DNA of 64,000 nucleotides from [Limnothrix rosea] IAM M-220 (GCF_001904615.1 NZ_MRBY01000009.1:53922-117921); one strand, 5' to 3'. Positions 18,984 to 30,575 are shown, counted from the stretch's first letter. Made by a program: numbers and translations. The notes: a model not told the origin generated them from the letters alone.

Positions 18984-21935
18984 TTATTTCGCTTCCATCC
19001 AATTCGCACCGCGATTAATTTCGACCACTAAAGGTATGGATAAACTCACCGCATTTTCCATCGTCAATTTGATTTTTGCCTGCAATTCATCCCATTCTTC
19101 CGGTGGCATTTCAAACACCAATTCATCGTGGACTTGCAGTAATAATTTCGCTTCGTAATCCTTCAGCAACTCATGGATTTGAATCATGGCTACTTTAATA
19201 ATGTCGGCGCTCGATCCTTGGATGGGGGCATTGGCTGCTGCCCGTAAAGCTTGAATATCGTTATAGTTTCTATTTTTTTTCTGAAGAACTTCTAGATCAA
19301 TTGCCAATGGATCACTACCTTTTAATTTTTGCCATTCTTGACTTGCAAAATTGAAATTACGACGGCGGTTAAGAATTGTCGTGACATAACCCTGGGCGAT
19401 CGCCTGTTTTTTTACCAGTTCAAGATATTCAAAAACCTTCGAGTAGCGCTCATGGTAACGCTCAATAAACTCTTTACCTTGGGATTTTGGCACACCAGCT
19501 TCCCGCGCAAAACGTTGGGAACCCATGCCATAAATTACACCAAAATTAATGATTTTTCCTAGCCGTCTTTCTTCCGTTGTTACGTCCTCTGGAGTATCTT
19601 TTTCAAAGATGAGTTGAGCCGTGACACGGTGCACATCTCCGCCCGTATTATAGGCATTTAAGAGCGTTGGTTCTTGACTTAAATGGGTCAAGATTCTCAG
19701 CTCAATTTGAGAGTAATCAGCCGCTGCTAAAATCCAGCCATCGCGGGGAATAAAAGCCTTGCGAATGCGCTTCGAAAATTCAGTTCTGATGGGAATATTT
19801 TGTAAATTTGGATTAGAAGAAGACAGTCGCCCAGTCGAGGTTATTGTCTGGTTGAAATCAGTGTGAACACAACCTGTTTTTTTACTAACGAGGGTCGGTA
19901 ACGCATCCACATAGGTTGATTTCAGTTTCGCTAGGGTACGGTATTCCAAAATGTAGTCAATGATTTTATGACTGGGATGATTAGTCTGGGAATGCAACTT
20001 TTCGAGGACTGCTTGATTGGTGGAATAAGCACCTGTTTTTGTTTTACGAACGCCTTTCGTATCAAAGCCCAATTCGTCAAATAAAACCTCTCCGAGCTGT
20101 TTGGGAGAGTTGAGATTAAACCGACGACCAGCAATATTTTCGACCCGCTCTTCGTACTTTTCTAAATCTTCCCCTAACTCACTAGATAATTCTTGAAGAT
20201 AATCCAAATCGATACGAATACCGTTGCTTTCCATCTGATATAAAACTGGCTCTAGAGGTAGCTCAACTTCCCGCAGCAATTTATCAACATCTTCGACTTT
20301 TTCTAATTCATCTTTTAATTTTTCAACTAAAGCATAGGTCGTATAAACATCTAAGCCGCAATAGTTCGCCGCAGTGGGAATATCTAGATCGGCAATCGTT
20401 TGTTTTTTCGTTAACCCTAAATCTTTATAACTCTTGGCAACAATATTGCCGATGTAGCGCAGGCTCAAGTCCGTTAGATTATGTTTTGATTCTGGCTGTA
20501 GGACATAACTCGCGAGCATCGTATCAAAGACAACACCGTTTAGATCTAGGCCTTGATGATTGAAAATGGCACGGTCAAATTTGGCATTTTGAAAGACTTT
20601 TGGATATTTTTTATCGGCCAGAATGGGTTGTAGTGCTTGATAGATTTCCTCACGAGGTAACTGCTCACCCGCGGTATGGGAAACGGGAATATAGGCAACA
20701 TCTGTTGGCTCTAACCCCCATCCACAACCAATGCCTACTAAATCGACTTCTCTGGGATCAAGACCAGTGGTTTCGGTATCCCAAGCGACGGGATCATTGG
20801 CATCGGTTTTGGTTTTAAGGAGGTTAACTAAGTCGTCTAATTTTTTAGGGGTATCAATAATTTGTGGTTTTAAAAAGTCTTCGGTAATGGCAGGTTCAGC
20901 TGATTTTGATGCTGTTGTTTCTGTTGCTGGACTGGCAAAAATTGAAAGCTGTTCATTGCCTGCGGCGTTGATTTGGCTATTATCGAGATTTACGGCAGCG
21001 GGTGCAGGAATTTCAATTGTTTCTGCTCCAAAGGTTTGCTGGAGTTTGCCAATATTTTGAATGAATTTTTTTAGTTCGAGTTTTGTTAAAATCTCAACAG
21101 CTTTATCTACTTCAAAACCTTTTAGATGGAGCTCGTCTAAAGGAATATCAAAGGGTGCTTCGAGGGAAATCCGTGCTAGTTTTTGGCAATGGTAGGCGCT
21201 TTCTTTGTCTTCGATGAGTTTCTTTTTTGTTGCGCCTTTGATGTTGTCGAGGTTGGCATAGATATTATCGAGGGTGCCAAATTCTTTGATGAGTTTGATC
21301 GCTGTTTTTTCGCCGATACCTTTAACGCCTTTGTAGTTATCGGATGAGTCTCCGGCGAGGGCTTTAAAGTCGATTACTTGCTCTGGTAAAACGCCTAGTT
21401 TTTCTTCGACGGCTTCTGGGTCAAATTCTTGGTAAGTGCCGCTTTTCACGCCGCGGGTATCGAGGTAAAGAATGCTGGTATTTTTTTCTGGGCTAACGAG
21501 CTGAAACAGGTCGCGATCGCCGGTCAAGATTTTCACTTGTTGTCCGGCTTCACTAGCGTGGTGGGCGAGGGTCGCGAGAACATCGTCGGCTTCATAACCC
21601 TCGGCTGTGACTTGGGTGACATTGAGGCTGGTGAGGAGTTCCCGTAGATTAAGGTAATCCGGCACAAAATCATCGGGAGTTTCACTGCGGTTGGCTTTGT
21701 AGTTTTCGTCGGCATCGTGGCGGAAGGTCGGTTTGGGCAGGTCAAAGGCGATCGCCACACTAGTAGGTTTTTGATTTTCGATGACCCGTTCGAGCGCATT
21801 CAGAAAACCGTAGCAAATACTGGTGGGAATCCCGGTGGAAGTGCGTAAAGCCCCGCTTCTGGACTTGGAAAAGGCGTAGTAGCAGCGAAACGCCAAGGAA
21901 TGTCCATCGATAAGGAGTAACAGGGGCTTAGTCAT
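18984..21935 (-). CDS. polA: DNA polymerase I
   Basis: 983 residues from ATG 21935, giving the usual start MTKPLLLLIDGHSLAFR; an upstream in-frame GTG at 21977 would add 14 odd residues. Domains: 5'-3' exonuclease (1-300, GDRDLFQLV and GDSSDNYKGVKGIG), 3'-5' exonuclease with acidic pair DTETTG, and polymerase with motif A DYSQIELRIL, motif B GKIINFGVIYG and motif C LLQVHDELVFE. The proofreading residues look intact. It fills gaps and removes RNA primers. Confidence 0.96.
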   Translation of the reverse strand: MTKPLLLLIDGHSLAFRCYYAFSKSRSGALRTSTGIPTSICYGFLNALERVIENQKPTSVAIAFDLPKPTFRHDADENYKANRSETPDDFVPDYLNLRELLTSLNVTQVTAEGYEADDVLATLAHHASEAGQQVKILTGDRDLFQLVSPEKNTSILYLDTRGVKSGTYQEFDPEAVEEKLGVLPEQVIDFKALAGDSSDNYKGVKGIGEKTAIKLIKEFGTLDNIYANLDNIKGATKKKLIEDKESAYHCQKLARISLEAPFDIPLDELHLKGFEVDKAVEILTKLELKKFIQNIGKLQQTFGAETIEIPAPAAVNLDNSQINAAGNEQLSIFASPATETTASKSAEPAITEDFLKPQIIDTPKKLDDLVNLLKTKTDANDPVAWDTETTGLDPREVDLVGIGCGWGLEPTDVAYIPVSHTAGEQLPREEIYQALQPILADKKYPKVFQNAKFDRAIFNHQGLDLNGVVFDTMLASYVLQPESKHNLTDLSLRYIGNIVAKSYKDLGLTKKQTIADLDIPTAANYCGLDVYTTYALVEKLKDELEKVEDVDKLLREVELPLEPVLYQMESNGIRIDLDYLQELSSELGEDLEKYEERVENIAGRRFNLNSPKQLGEVLFDELGFDTKGVRKTKTGAYSTNQAVLEKLHSQTNHPSHKIIDYILEYRTLAKLKSTYVDALPTLVSKKTGCVHTDFNQTITSTGRLSSSNPNLQNIPIRTEFSKRIRKAFIPRDGWILAAADYSQIELRILTHLSQEPTLLNAYNTGGDVHRVTAQLIFEKDTPEDVTTEERRLGKIINFGVIYGMGSQRFAREAGVPKSQGKEFIERYHERYSKVFEYLELVKKQAIAQGYVTTILNRRRNFNFASQEWQKLKGSDPLAIDLEVLQKKNRNYNDIQALRAAANAPIQGSSADIIKVAMIQIHELLKDYEAKLLLQVHDELVFEMPPEEWDELQAKIKLTMENAVSLSIPLVVEINRGANWMEAK

Positions 21936-22074
21936 TAAAAATTCTCGTCGCAAATCAGTCTGTTTTGATCTTCCCACAGCTCCGACTTTTGATCACTGCA
22001 ATTCGTCGGTTGGGCAATAAAGAATTTGGCGGCGATCGCCTGACCTGTTGTTTCTGAATATCGATTATTTGTTT

Positions 22075-22926
22075 TCAGTGATCCTTTAGATAGTCCATAA
22101 GCCACAGCCTAAACCCAAAGGCACCGAAAGATTTGTCTGGTCTGCCGGGCGATCGCCGGGACGGTTCATCGAAAATATAATCACACTTTACCCCTTGGAA
22201 ATCGCTTGAACGGCTAATTCGCCACTGCTCTACGCAAGCCCCCGTCAAAATTGATCGTCGGAAAGTCGTATGGTGGGCGATCGCCTTAGAAAGATTAGCA
22301 GTTGTCAGATTCGCCTCAGAAAAATCCGCCCCCGTTAAATCCGTTGCCTGTAAATTCGCATTTTCGAGATTCGCCTGTTTTAGATTTGTACCCCGTAAAA
22401 TTGCCCCTCGGAGATTTGCATTAGTGAGAATTGCTTGCTTCAAATTTGTGCCGATGAGTTTTGTTTGCACCAAAGTTGCATTAGCAAGATTTACCGCCGT
22501 TAACCTCGCCGCCCCCAAATCCGCCGCCGTTAAATCCGTTGAAGCAAGATTCGCTTGAAAGAGCCTTGCGCCCATCAAATTTGCCCGCACCAGATTCGCC
22601 GAAGCTAGAGTTGCCCCCGTCAGGTTTGCCCGCGATAAATTGGCCGCCAATAATTTCCCATGGGACAGCAAAGCCTCCGCCAGATAAGCCGCAAACAGAT
22701 TAGCCCCCCGCAGAATTGACCCCCGAAAATCAGCACCCGTTAAATTCGCTTCCGAAAAATTTGCCCCCGTCAAATTCACCACGATTAGATCCGCTGCCGC
22801 CAAATCTGCTCCGGCAAAATCTCCCCCCGACAAATCCAGCTCAATATTGTCATTCGCACTGCGCCATTGATTCCAAGCCGTAACATCACTTTTTAGGAGC
22901 TGTAGCTGTTCCGATTTTGTCAGCAT
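22075..22926 (-). CDS. pentapeptide-repeat protein
   Basis: 283 residues. From about residue 25 to 225 the protein is almost wholly A(D/N)LXX repeats (ANLTGA, ADLTAA and so on), around 38 units, predicted to form a right-handed quadrilateral beta-helix. A short capping N-terminus and a C-tail of about 45 residues without repeats follow. Such proteins are abundant in cyanobacteria; no signal peptide is seen, so it is probably cytosolic. No gyrase-protection claim can be made. Confidence 0.92.
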   Translation of the reverse strand: MLTKSEQLQLLKSDVTAWNQWRSANDNIELDLSGGDFAGADLAAADLIVVNLTGANFSEANLTGADFRGSILRGANLFAAYLAEALLSHGKLLAANLSRANLTGATLASANLVRANLMGARLFQANLASTDLTAADLGAARLTAVNLANATLVQTKLIGTNLKQAILTNANLRGAILRGTNLKQANLENANLQATDLTGADFSEANLTTANLSKAIAHHTTFRRSILTGACVEQWRISRSSDFQGVKCDYIFDEPSRRSPGRPDKSFGAFGFRLWLMDYLKDH

Positions 22927-23186
22927 CTACCATTTTGCCCTTTGTTGATGGCGGCATGGGGGGGGAGTCTGCATAGTATGGCGTGTTTAATGTCTGTAAA
23001 CGGTAACGATTTGACCGAAACACGCCGTCATTTATAAATTCATCTATAAATTTTCAGGAGGATTTCCCAAAGTTTATATCCAGCCAAGATTTAAATCACT
23101 CATTTGCAGGTGAAGTCGGACTTGATTTTCTTGGGCGATCGCCTTGGGATAGGATATGACGAGAGAAAAATGGAGGAAAAACTCGC

Positions 23187-23753
23187 GTGCAATGTCCAAA
23201 GTGCCGAGAAATTGAATTAACAGATTTCGATCTAGGCGAAGAACTGACCAGCTACCACTGCGAGCAATGTGAGGGGGATTGGCTGTCGGGCGAACGCTAC
23301 CAAGCTTGGCAACAGACCCAAGACCGCCCCGCCATCGTTAACACAACCCTGAATCTAAAATCGGACTTTAGCCCCGGCGAAACTGACAGTAAAGCCGCCC
23401 TTTGTCCCGAATGCCGCCGCTATTTATCCCGCGCCAAAATTCCTGTGGTGACACCGTTTTATTTGGAGCGTTGTCCAGAGTGCAACGGCTTCTGGTGCGA
23501 TCGCCAAGAATGGGATATTTTGCAGAAGCTGAGCCTCCACACCAGTCTCGAATATATTTTTACCAGCGAGTGGCAACACAAAGTCCGGGAACAACAGCAT
23601 TCCGTCAGTGAGCGCCAAGCTTTAATTCAAAAACTAGGACAGGATCTAGCAACTGAAGTTTTTGATCTAGAGGAAAAATTAGCTGCGACAAAAGATGGGG
23701 ATTTTGCAGTGGCCTATCTCGCCCGTCGCGTCACAGAAAGCCAAGAATCCTAA
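23187..23753 (+). CDS. double zinc-ribbon (TFIIB-type) protein
   Basis: 188 residues from GTG 23187. Two zinc ribbons: CPKC...CEQC at residues 3-30 with GDWLSGERY after it, and CPEC...CPEC at about 73-98 with GFWCDRQEW. The Cys pairs followed by a W-L/C motif are the pattern of zf-TFIIB domain proteins. The C-terminal ~70 residues are helical and charged. Role unknown; likely a nucleic-acid or protein binding adaptor. Confidence 0.75.
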   Translation: MQCPKCREIELTDFDLGEELTSYHCEQCEGDWLSGERYQAWQQTQDRPAIVNTTLNLKSDFSPGETDSKAALCPECRRYLSRAKIPVVTPFYLERCPECNGFWCDRQEWDILQKLSLHTSLEYIFTSEWQHKVREQQHSVSERQALIQKLGQDLATEVFDLEEKLAATKDGDFAVAYLARRVTESQES

Positions 23754-23819
23754 AATTTTTCCGAGGAATAGGGAAGTTGAGCGGTAGGATCTGGAGGCGA
23801 TCGCCCCTGTTCCTAGCCC

Positions 23820-25115
23820 ATGAAACACCTGCATCTTTTTCCCGACAACCGCTTACCACTCTTCGCCGAGCTGGGCATTTTTCTCTATCCCATTGCACCG
23901 GGTCTAGGCGCGATTTTCCTCGGCATCCAACTCATCCGCTCCACAAAACATTTTAACAAGCAGCTACTTCGGGAGCCAATAACGTGGTGCTTTGGCGGCA
24001 TTAGTGTGTGGCTATTTTTTGTTACAGCATTGTCGCCATACCGAGTTGATTCGCTACTGGGCATGGCAAATTATTTGCCCTTTTTTCTGTTTTTTCTCAC
24101 CTTTAGCCATCTTCTAAATCGTGCGGATTATTTGGCGAGAATGGCATGGCTCTTTGTGTTGCCTTCTAGTGCGGTGGCGTTGCTGGGCTTGGGAGATTTA
24201 TGGCTCGGTTGGCAGACTCCCGACTTTATTTGGTCGCTATTCGGCTGGGAGTTGACGGGGGTCGGCAATCCGGCGGGTCGCGTCGCGTCAACGTTTATGT
24301 ATGCGAATATTTGTGCTGCCTATTTATTGATGTGTTTTCTCTTGGGAATCGGGCTATGGCTCAGGGATTTTCGCTGGCAAAATTTTACAAAGTCAAAGCT
24401 TTTTCTCTACCTCAGCTTTACCCTCTTCATTGATTTTGTCGCGCTCATTCTAACGAACTCCCGTAATGTGTGGGCGATCGCCTTTCTGGGAATTTTAGTT
24501 TATGCCTTGTATATCGGTTGGTGGTGGATTTGTGCCTTTGCGGCGGGCTTTCTCGCAGCAGTTTTAGGAGCTTCCTTTGGCCAAGAACCGTGGCGGGATA
24601 GTTTACGGCAGGTGGTTCCCTACTATTTCTGGGGTAGATTGTCTGACCAGATGTATGCAGATAACCGCGCGACAGAATCTCTACGTATTACCCAATGGCA
24701 ATTTTTGGGGGAGATGATCCGGCAACGACCGTTGACTGGGTTTGGCCTCCGCAGTTTTACGCCAGCCTATGACGCGGCAATGGATAGATGGCTCGGTCAT
24801 CCCCATAATCTTTATTTCATGCTGACTTCGGAAATTGGGATTCCCGTGGCGGGATTTTTTATTGGGCTAATCGGTTGGATTTTGGCACAGGGGGCGATCG
24901 CCTGGCGCGGATTAAAAAATAAATCCGACAAGCTTATTTTGTTTAGCTATCTCGTGGCCTTCGGCGGTTATAGCCTATTTAATCTGCTGGATGTCACAGC
25001 GCTCGACCTGCGGCTAAACACCTTCGCTTGGCTGCTCTTGGCTGGCATCTGGGGTTTGGGGCAACAGGTAAATAACGCCAGAAATCAAAGTCAGAGCGAC
25101 AGCAGCCCAGAATAA
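23820..25115 (+). CDS. O-antigen ligase/Wzy-like membrane protein
   Basis: 431 residues with about ten transmembrane helices. The long loop RPLTGFGLRSFTPAYD and AHPHN-like LGHPHNLYFMLTSEIG before the last helices are the O-antigen ligase (Wzy_C) signature. It would join or polymerise surface glycans at the cytoplasmic membrane, or serve a related transport role as suggested for some cyanobacterial relatives. Its last 102 bases overlap the convergent pgsA gene, an unusually long tail overlap. Confidence 0.8.
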   Translation: MKHLHLFPDNRLPLFAELGIFLYPIAPGLGAIFLGIQLIRSTKHFNKQLLREPITWCFGGISVWLFFVTALSPYRVDSLLGMANYLPFFLFFLTFSHLLNRADYLARMAWLFVLPSSAVALLGLGDLWLGWQTPDFIWSLFGWELTGVGNPAGRVASTFMYANICAAYLLMCFLLGIGLWLRDFRWQNFTKSKLFLYLSFTLFIDFVALILTNSRNVWAIAFLGILVYALYIGWWWICAFAAGFLAAVLGASFGQEPWRDSLRQVVPYYFWGRLSDQMYADNRATESLRITQWQFLGEMIRQRPLTGFGLRSFTPAYDAAMDRWLGHPHNLYFMLTSEIGIPVAGFFIGLIGWILAQGAIAWRGLKNKSDKLILFSYLVAFGGYSLFNLLDVTALDLRLNTFAWLLLAGIWGLGQQVNNARNQSQSDSSPE

Positions 25116-25562
25116 AACGAGAGCCACCATTGCACCCGTTTCATTAATGGGATAAATCAGCAGGGCGATCGCCGCAATTTGCGTGACAGTTTTGGCTTTG
25201 CCCCAGATGTTTGCCCCTTGAATTTTTTTCGTGCCAGTGACCCGCCAGCCTGCAACGGTCAATTCCCGCGCAATGATGAGAAACACGCCCCATGCCGGAA
25301 TCTGTTGCAGATGAATCAATGCGAGTAAGGGCGCAGTCACCAAAAGTTTGTCGACGAGTGGGTCAAGAAATTTGCCTAAGTCCGTCACTTGATCAAGTTT
25401 CCTTGCCAGATAGCCGTCTAGCCAATCCGTTAAAGCCACTACTAGAAAAATGGCGATCGCCCACAAGCGCTGCTGTTCAGTGGGATTTTCCAGCAAAATC
25501 AATAAAAAAGGCACACCAACGAGTCGGGAAACCGTGATCCAAGTGGGTAAATTCATATACAC
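25014..25562 (-). CDS. pgsA: CDP-diacylglycerol-glycerol-3-phosphate 3-phosphatidyltransferase
   Basis: 182 residues. The CDP-alcohol phosphotransferase motif is complete: DWLDGYLARKL, then G and two Asp in DLGKFLDPLVDK (D-x2-DG-x2-AR-x8-G-x3-D-x3-D). Four to five membrane helices. It makes phosphatidylglycerol phosphate; PG is essential for photosystems. The start is probably the second Met (MNLPTWITVSR). The 3' end overlaps the O-antigen-ligase-like gene on the other strand. Confidence 0.92.
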   Translation of the reverse strand: MYMNLPTWITVSRLVGVPFLLILLENPTEQQRLWAIAIFLVVALTDWLDGYLARKLDQVTDLGKFLDPLVDKLLVTAPLLALIHLQQIPAWGVFLIIARELTVAGWRVTGTKKIQGANIWGKAKTVTQIAAIALLIYPINETGAMVALVLFWAAVALTLISGVIYLLPQTPDASQEQPSEGV

Positions 25563-25705
25563 TCATCTGAACATTCGCCGCATTTATCATGTCATATCCT
25601 TAATTTAGAAGCCGCTATACACCGCTAAAATCTTTTTATTTGCTACTTTTTACCACCGATTCCGTTTCCTTCCCATTGCCACCATCCCCATTTTTTTAGA
25701 CCGAA

Positions 25706-26287
25706 ATGACCCAAATAGCTCTCTTCGGTACCAGTGCCGATCCGCCAACCGTTGGCCACCAATCTATTTTGCGGTGGCTCAGCCAAAACTACGACCATGT
25801 AGCCGTTTGGGCAGCAGATAACCCCTTTAAAGAGCATGGTGCAACCATTGAACAACGCTACGTCATGTTGCAAATGCTCATCGATGACCTTGACTGTGAT
25901 AAAAATGTCATACTCGACGAACGACTCGGCGATCGCCACAGCCTCAAAACCGTCAATACAGCCAAAGAAATTTGGGGCACAGACACCGAATACCTACTCG
26001 TCATTGGTTCCGATCTCGTCGATCAAATCCCCCGATGGTACCGCGCGAAAGATTTACTCAAGCAAGTCACCCTACTGATTTTTCCGCGTAAAGGCTATCC
26101 CATCCAGCCCGAAGCCCTCAAACAACTTTCATCCCTCAAAAGTCGTTGGCAAAAAGCAGACTACACACCGCCCCCCGTTTCATCCAGTGACTACCGCATC
26201 GCAGGCCAATCCGCCGTCGTCATTGAGGCGATCGCCAACTACATCACCCAAGAAAACCTGTACCCAGTAAACCAATCAAAAACCTAG
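25706..26287 (+). CDS. nadD: nicotinate-nucleotide adenylyltransferase
   Basis: 193 residues. The nucleotidyltransferase motif GTSADPPTVGHQ (about residues 8-19) is the (H/T)xGH type, and SSSDYRIAG near the end is the second conserved region (usually ISSTxIR). The long form of the middle region (LLVIGSDLVDQIPRWYR) fits NadD. It makes deamido-NAD. Its end overlaps the convergent hypothetical gene by 12 bases. Confidence 0.85.
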   Translation: MTQIALFGTSADPPTVGHQSILRWLSQNYDHVAVWAADNPFKEHGATIEQRYVMLQMLIDDLDCDKNVILDERLGDRHSLKTVNTAKEIWGTDTEYLLVIGSDLVDQIPRWYRAKDLLKQVTLLIFPRKGYPIQPEALKQLSSLKSRWQKADYTPPPVSSSDYRIAGQSAVVIEAIANYITQENLYPVNQSKT

Positions 26288-26992
26288 CGGACGACGAGCG
26301 CGCGACTGAGGACGCGGACGCGGTGGCGGATTATTCTTACTTTTACCATAACGATAGCGGAGCTGTTCCCTCACATCCCAAAACACATCCCGCCGCACAT
26401 AAGGGTACAAGCCCACCCACAAATTCAAACGCGGAATATAGGCATCTGTCACATTAATATTTCTGTCTAAATTACGATTATTTGAAAGGACTAAAAGCTC
26501 AACTGCCTGACCGGGTTTCAGAGACCGATGAACAGGAGCCACAGGTGCTTGAATTTTTGCTAAATATCCCTGCTTGTCGCCCACATCAATATTGATACGC
26601 CGCTCGCGATTTTCCACCTTTAAAAGCCGCCCCAACTTATCCACTTCCTCTTGGGTACGCACAATTTCTTCTGTCAAATAAACATCAAAAATTTTGCCCC
26701 GCCAAAAACAACAGTAGGGCAACCGTCGATAGCGAGCATTTTGGACACTAGCCGAATAAATAGGCGACCAAAACCAGTACAGACCACCAATAATCTGAGC
26801 AATCAACCGGATGGGCTCCGCACCCTTCCCCAAAATTGAACCCACAATAAAAATAATCACGACGAGCACAAAAGAAATTAACGCCCGCCGTAAAAAATCC
26901 TCTGTTTTTCCCCAGTAATATTGATACTGTTCTGCACTCGCAATCAGGGGAATCAGTTCGTCAAATTTCTCGCGAGTAATGGGAATTAACAT
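26276..26992 (-). CDS. hypothetical membrane protein
   Basis: 238 residues. Two hydrophobic helices (about 38-58 and 66-85) follow an N-terminal soluble stretch; the C-part is soluble and ends in a Pro/Arg-rich tail (NPPPRPRPQSRARRP). No catalytic motif is evident. It starts two bases before the stop of the upstream Rpn-like gene on the same strand, so the two are probably co-transcribed. I do not recognise the family. Confidence 0.65.
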   Translation of the reverse strand: MLIPITREKFDELIPLIASAEQYQYYWGKTEDFLRRALISFVLVVIIFIVGSILGKGAEPIRLIAQIIGGLYWFWSPIYSASVQNARYRRLPYCCFWRGKIFDVYLTEEIVRTQEEVDKLGRLLKVENRERRINIDVGDKQGYLAKIQAPVAPVHRSLKPGQAVELLVLSNNRNLDRNINVTDAYIPRLNLWVGLYPYVRRDVFWDVREQLRYRYGKSKNNPPPRPRPQSRARRPLGF

Positions 26993-26994
26993 AC

Positions 26995-27837
26995 TTAGTT
27001 TGAACTTGATTCTTCAACATCTTGGTTTAAATATTGAAGAACATCAGCCTCAGAAATAGCCATGATTTCGGCGATCGCCTGAACCGTAAAATCTTTTTGA
27101 GCCAACCGTTGAATCACCTCTCTTTTTTCTTGTTCGATGCCCTGTTCAATGCCTTCTTTCAAGCCCATTATCTGACCCCGTTTGAGAATATCTTCATACC
27201 AAGGGGATTCCTGTAAAACACTCATATCCCACCTCATAATCTGTTGAACTAAGGGAATTTCTAGTACAAAACTAGCAAAAAATGCGAGGAGTGGTTCCAA
27301 CTCTTGTAGATCACGATCTTGGCGCAAACGCCGGACTGCCTCACGAATAGGTTGTTCTGCATTACCATTTTTGAGAATCGGCACAAAGGGCAGTAGAGAA
27401 GCAATATCTTGTGAGAAAACTGTTGCAGTGTCTACTTCCCAGAGGTTAATGACATGATAGTCCTGCCTTGCCTGCAGACCCTTAAATACCGATTGGTAGC
27501 AGTGCGGAATTTGAGGATTTCGGGAAGGTTGGAGAATGTTAATCAGCACAGGATAAACAGGCAGATCAAATTTTTCTCGAGCAAGGGCAGCATAGGCAGC
27601 TATTCGCTGGGGCATCTGACTGTCATGGCGTAGCTGCAACTCATTGAGCAGCAGAAAATCTCCGTCATTAGGACAAGTAACACGTAGCAAGACATCACTG
27701 TCGCGACTCACCCACTGAAATTGAGGATCAAGGAATTCTCCAGAACGAAGATCTGGAGCTCCAATAATCCAGCGCACCCAAGCATCGGGGTTGAGACTAA
27801 TTAGGCGCTTACTGCCAATGTCAGCGGATTTAGCCAT
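26995..27837 (-). CDS. Rpn-like PD-(D/E)XK nuclease family protein
   Basis: 280 residues. The order is an N-terminal DxLLRV segment, then LLNELQLRHDSQMPQR, which fits the E-x-Q core of Rpn/transposase_31-like nucleases, then a helical middle and a C-terminal stretch GLKEGIEQGIEQEKREVIQRLAQ typical of this family. Rpn proteins are DNA endonucleases that promote recombination; many cyanobacterial copies exist and are often annotated as putative transposases. No inverted repeats or target duplications were seen, so it is not called a mobile element. Confidence 0.7.
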   Translation of the reverse strand: MAKSADIGSKRLISLNPDAWVRWIIGAPDLRSGEFLDPQFQWVSRDSDVLLRVTCPNDGDFLLLNELQLRHDSQMPQRIAAYAALAREKFDLPVYPVLINILQPSRNPQIPHCYQSVFKGLQARQDYHVINLWEVDTATVFSQDIASLLPFVPILKNGNAEQPIREAVRRLRQDRDLQELEPLLAFFASFVLEIPLVQQIMRWDMSVLQESPWYEDILKRGQIMGLKEGIEQGIEQEKREVIQRLAQKDFTVQAIAEIMAISEADVLQYLNQDVEESSSN

Positions 27838-27861
27838 TGATACCCTAACTTACTTAACGAA

Positions 27862-28689
27862 CTAAATAATGTTTTCTAAGCCGTAGACAAGGGTTTGTAA
27901 CTCAGTCACCTTACGAATAGAAAGCAACACACCCGGCATATAGCAAGAGCGATCGCTGGTGTCATGGCGCAGGGTATAAATCTGACCGGGCGCACCAAAA
28001 ATCATTTCTTGGTGGGCGATTAAACCGGGGAGGCGAACGCTGTGGATGCGAATATTATCGTCGGTGACAGCGCCTTTCGCACCCGCCATTTCTTCCTTTT
28101 CTTCCACTTGAGCAGGATTAAATTGCTTGCCGAGCTCTGCCATCATCTGGGCTGTTTTGATGGCGGTTCCACTGGGAGCATCAGCCTTTTGGTTGTGGTG
28201 TAATTCAATGATTTCGACGTGATCAAAATACTGAGCTGCCTTTAAAGAAGCTTGCTGGAGTAAAACTACACCGATGGAAAAATTTGGAATGACCAACGCA
28301 CCAGTACTGGCTTTTTCGGCAAACTCTTTCAGGTCTTCGATCTGTTCTTCGCTTAAACCCGTTGTCCCAACGACTGGACGCACACCATAGGCGATCGCCG
28401 CGCGGGTATTAGCATAGACACCACTAGGATGAGTGAAATCCACCATCACCCCCTGAATTTTCGACTGAGTTGCCATCACGAGAGAAGCCTCTAGGTCATT
28501 CACAATCGGAATCTCTAAAGGCCCACAGCCTGCAACCTCACCAACATCCTGACCCATAACACTGGGATTTTTATCTACCGCTGCAATAATCTCCATATCT
28601 TCCGCCGCAGCAACAGCTTTCACAACCTCACGACCCATCTTGCCGGCCGCGCCATTAATGACTACAGGAATTCGATTGGCATTGTCCAT
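27862..28689 (-). CDS. dapB: 4-hydroxy-tetrahydrodipicolinate reductase
   Basis: 275 residues. The Rossmann motif [15 protein letters not shown] at the start, [11 protein letters not shown] in the middle and the substrate-loop [15 protein letters not shown] (catalytic His and Lys) are typical. It reduces the dipicolinate precursor in lysine and diaminopimelate synthesis. ATG at 28689. Stand-alone gene, divergent from purA. Confidence 0.95.
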   Translation of the reverse strand: MDNANRIPVVINGAAGKMGREVVKAVAAAEDMEIIAAVDKNPSVMGQDVGEVAGCGPLEIPIVNDLEASLVMATQSKIQGVMVDFTHPSGVYANTRAAIAYGVRPVVGTTGLSEEQIEDLKEFAEKASTGALVIPNFSIGVVLLQQASLKAAQYFDHVEIIELHHNQKADAPSGTAIKTAQMMAELGKQFNPAQVEEKEEMAGAKGAVTDDNIRIHSVRLPGLIAHQEMIFGAPGQIYTLRHDTSDRSCYMPGVLLSIRKVTELQTLVYGLENII

Positions 28690-28788
28690 GATTAAACCCG
28701 AAATTTTTTTTACTTGTGAACCAGCTTAAAACTTTCTAAAGAGCTTGACACAAGATCGTTAAAGTCACAATAATTGTAGTTTGTGTGA

Positions 28789-30141
<1,353 letters not shown>

Positions 30142-30202
30142 GGCATTTCGCTTTATCTCTAACTTTTTATCTTTTAACTCCTAATTTATCTGGTAATTTT
30201 CT

Positions 30203-30496
30203 ATGTCTCTAACTATCGAATGTCAGCCTCGTCCTGAAGGCATTAATCCCCGCGCCCTTCGTCGTGATGGCCTTCTTCCTGTTAATGTCTATGGTCATAA
30301 AGGTGCTGACTCTGACGTTTTTGTTGTGAACTACAAAGAAGCATTAAATTTACTCAAGCAGGCAACGCCCAATGAAACCGTTGTTGAAGTAAAAACCCCT
30401 GACTGGTCTGGCTCTGCTGTCATTCGCGAAATCCAATCCCACCCTTGGAAGCGTAATCTTTATCACCTCAGCTTTTTCCACACTGAAGCTGCATAA
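30203..30496 (+). CDS. rplY: 50S ribosomal protein L25 (short form)
   Basis: 97 residues. The motif ALRRDGLLPVNVYGHKG near the N-terminus and the later SHPWKRNLYHLSFF fit the short bacterial L25 that binds 5S rRNA. It lies 61 bases after purA, possibly co-transcribed, and is followed by a strong terminator. Confidence 0.88.
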   Translation: MSLTIECQPRPEGINPRALRRDGLLPVNVYGHKGADSDVFVVNYKEALNLLKQATPNETVVEVKTPDWSGSAVIREIQSHPWKRNLYHLSFFHTEAA

Positions 30497-30525
30497 TGAG
30501 CAATATTTCATTCAGGTAAGATATG

Positions 30526-30550
30526 GAGGGCAATTTTAGCCCTCTTTTTT
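30526..30550 (+). terminator. Rho-independent terminator between rplY and pyrB
   Basis: GAGGGC (30526-30531), loop, GCCCTC (30539-30544), then six T. It ends 25 bases before the pyrB ATG, so pyrB either has a promoter overlapping this hairpin or is reached by read-through. Confidence 0.85.
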
Positions 30551-30575
30551 GTGGCGAAAATTTGGGAAGATAAAA

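Noticed and set aside
26995..27837. Rpn-like gene as part of an insertion sequence
   Set aside because: No terminal inverted repeats, target duplication or second transposase gene were seen around it.
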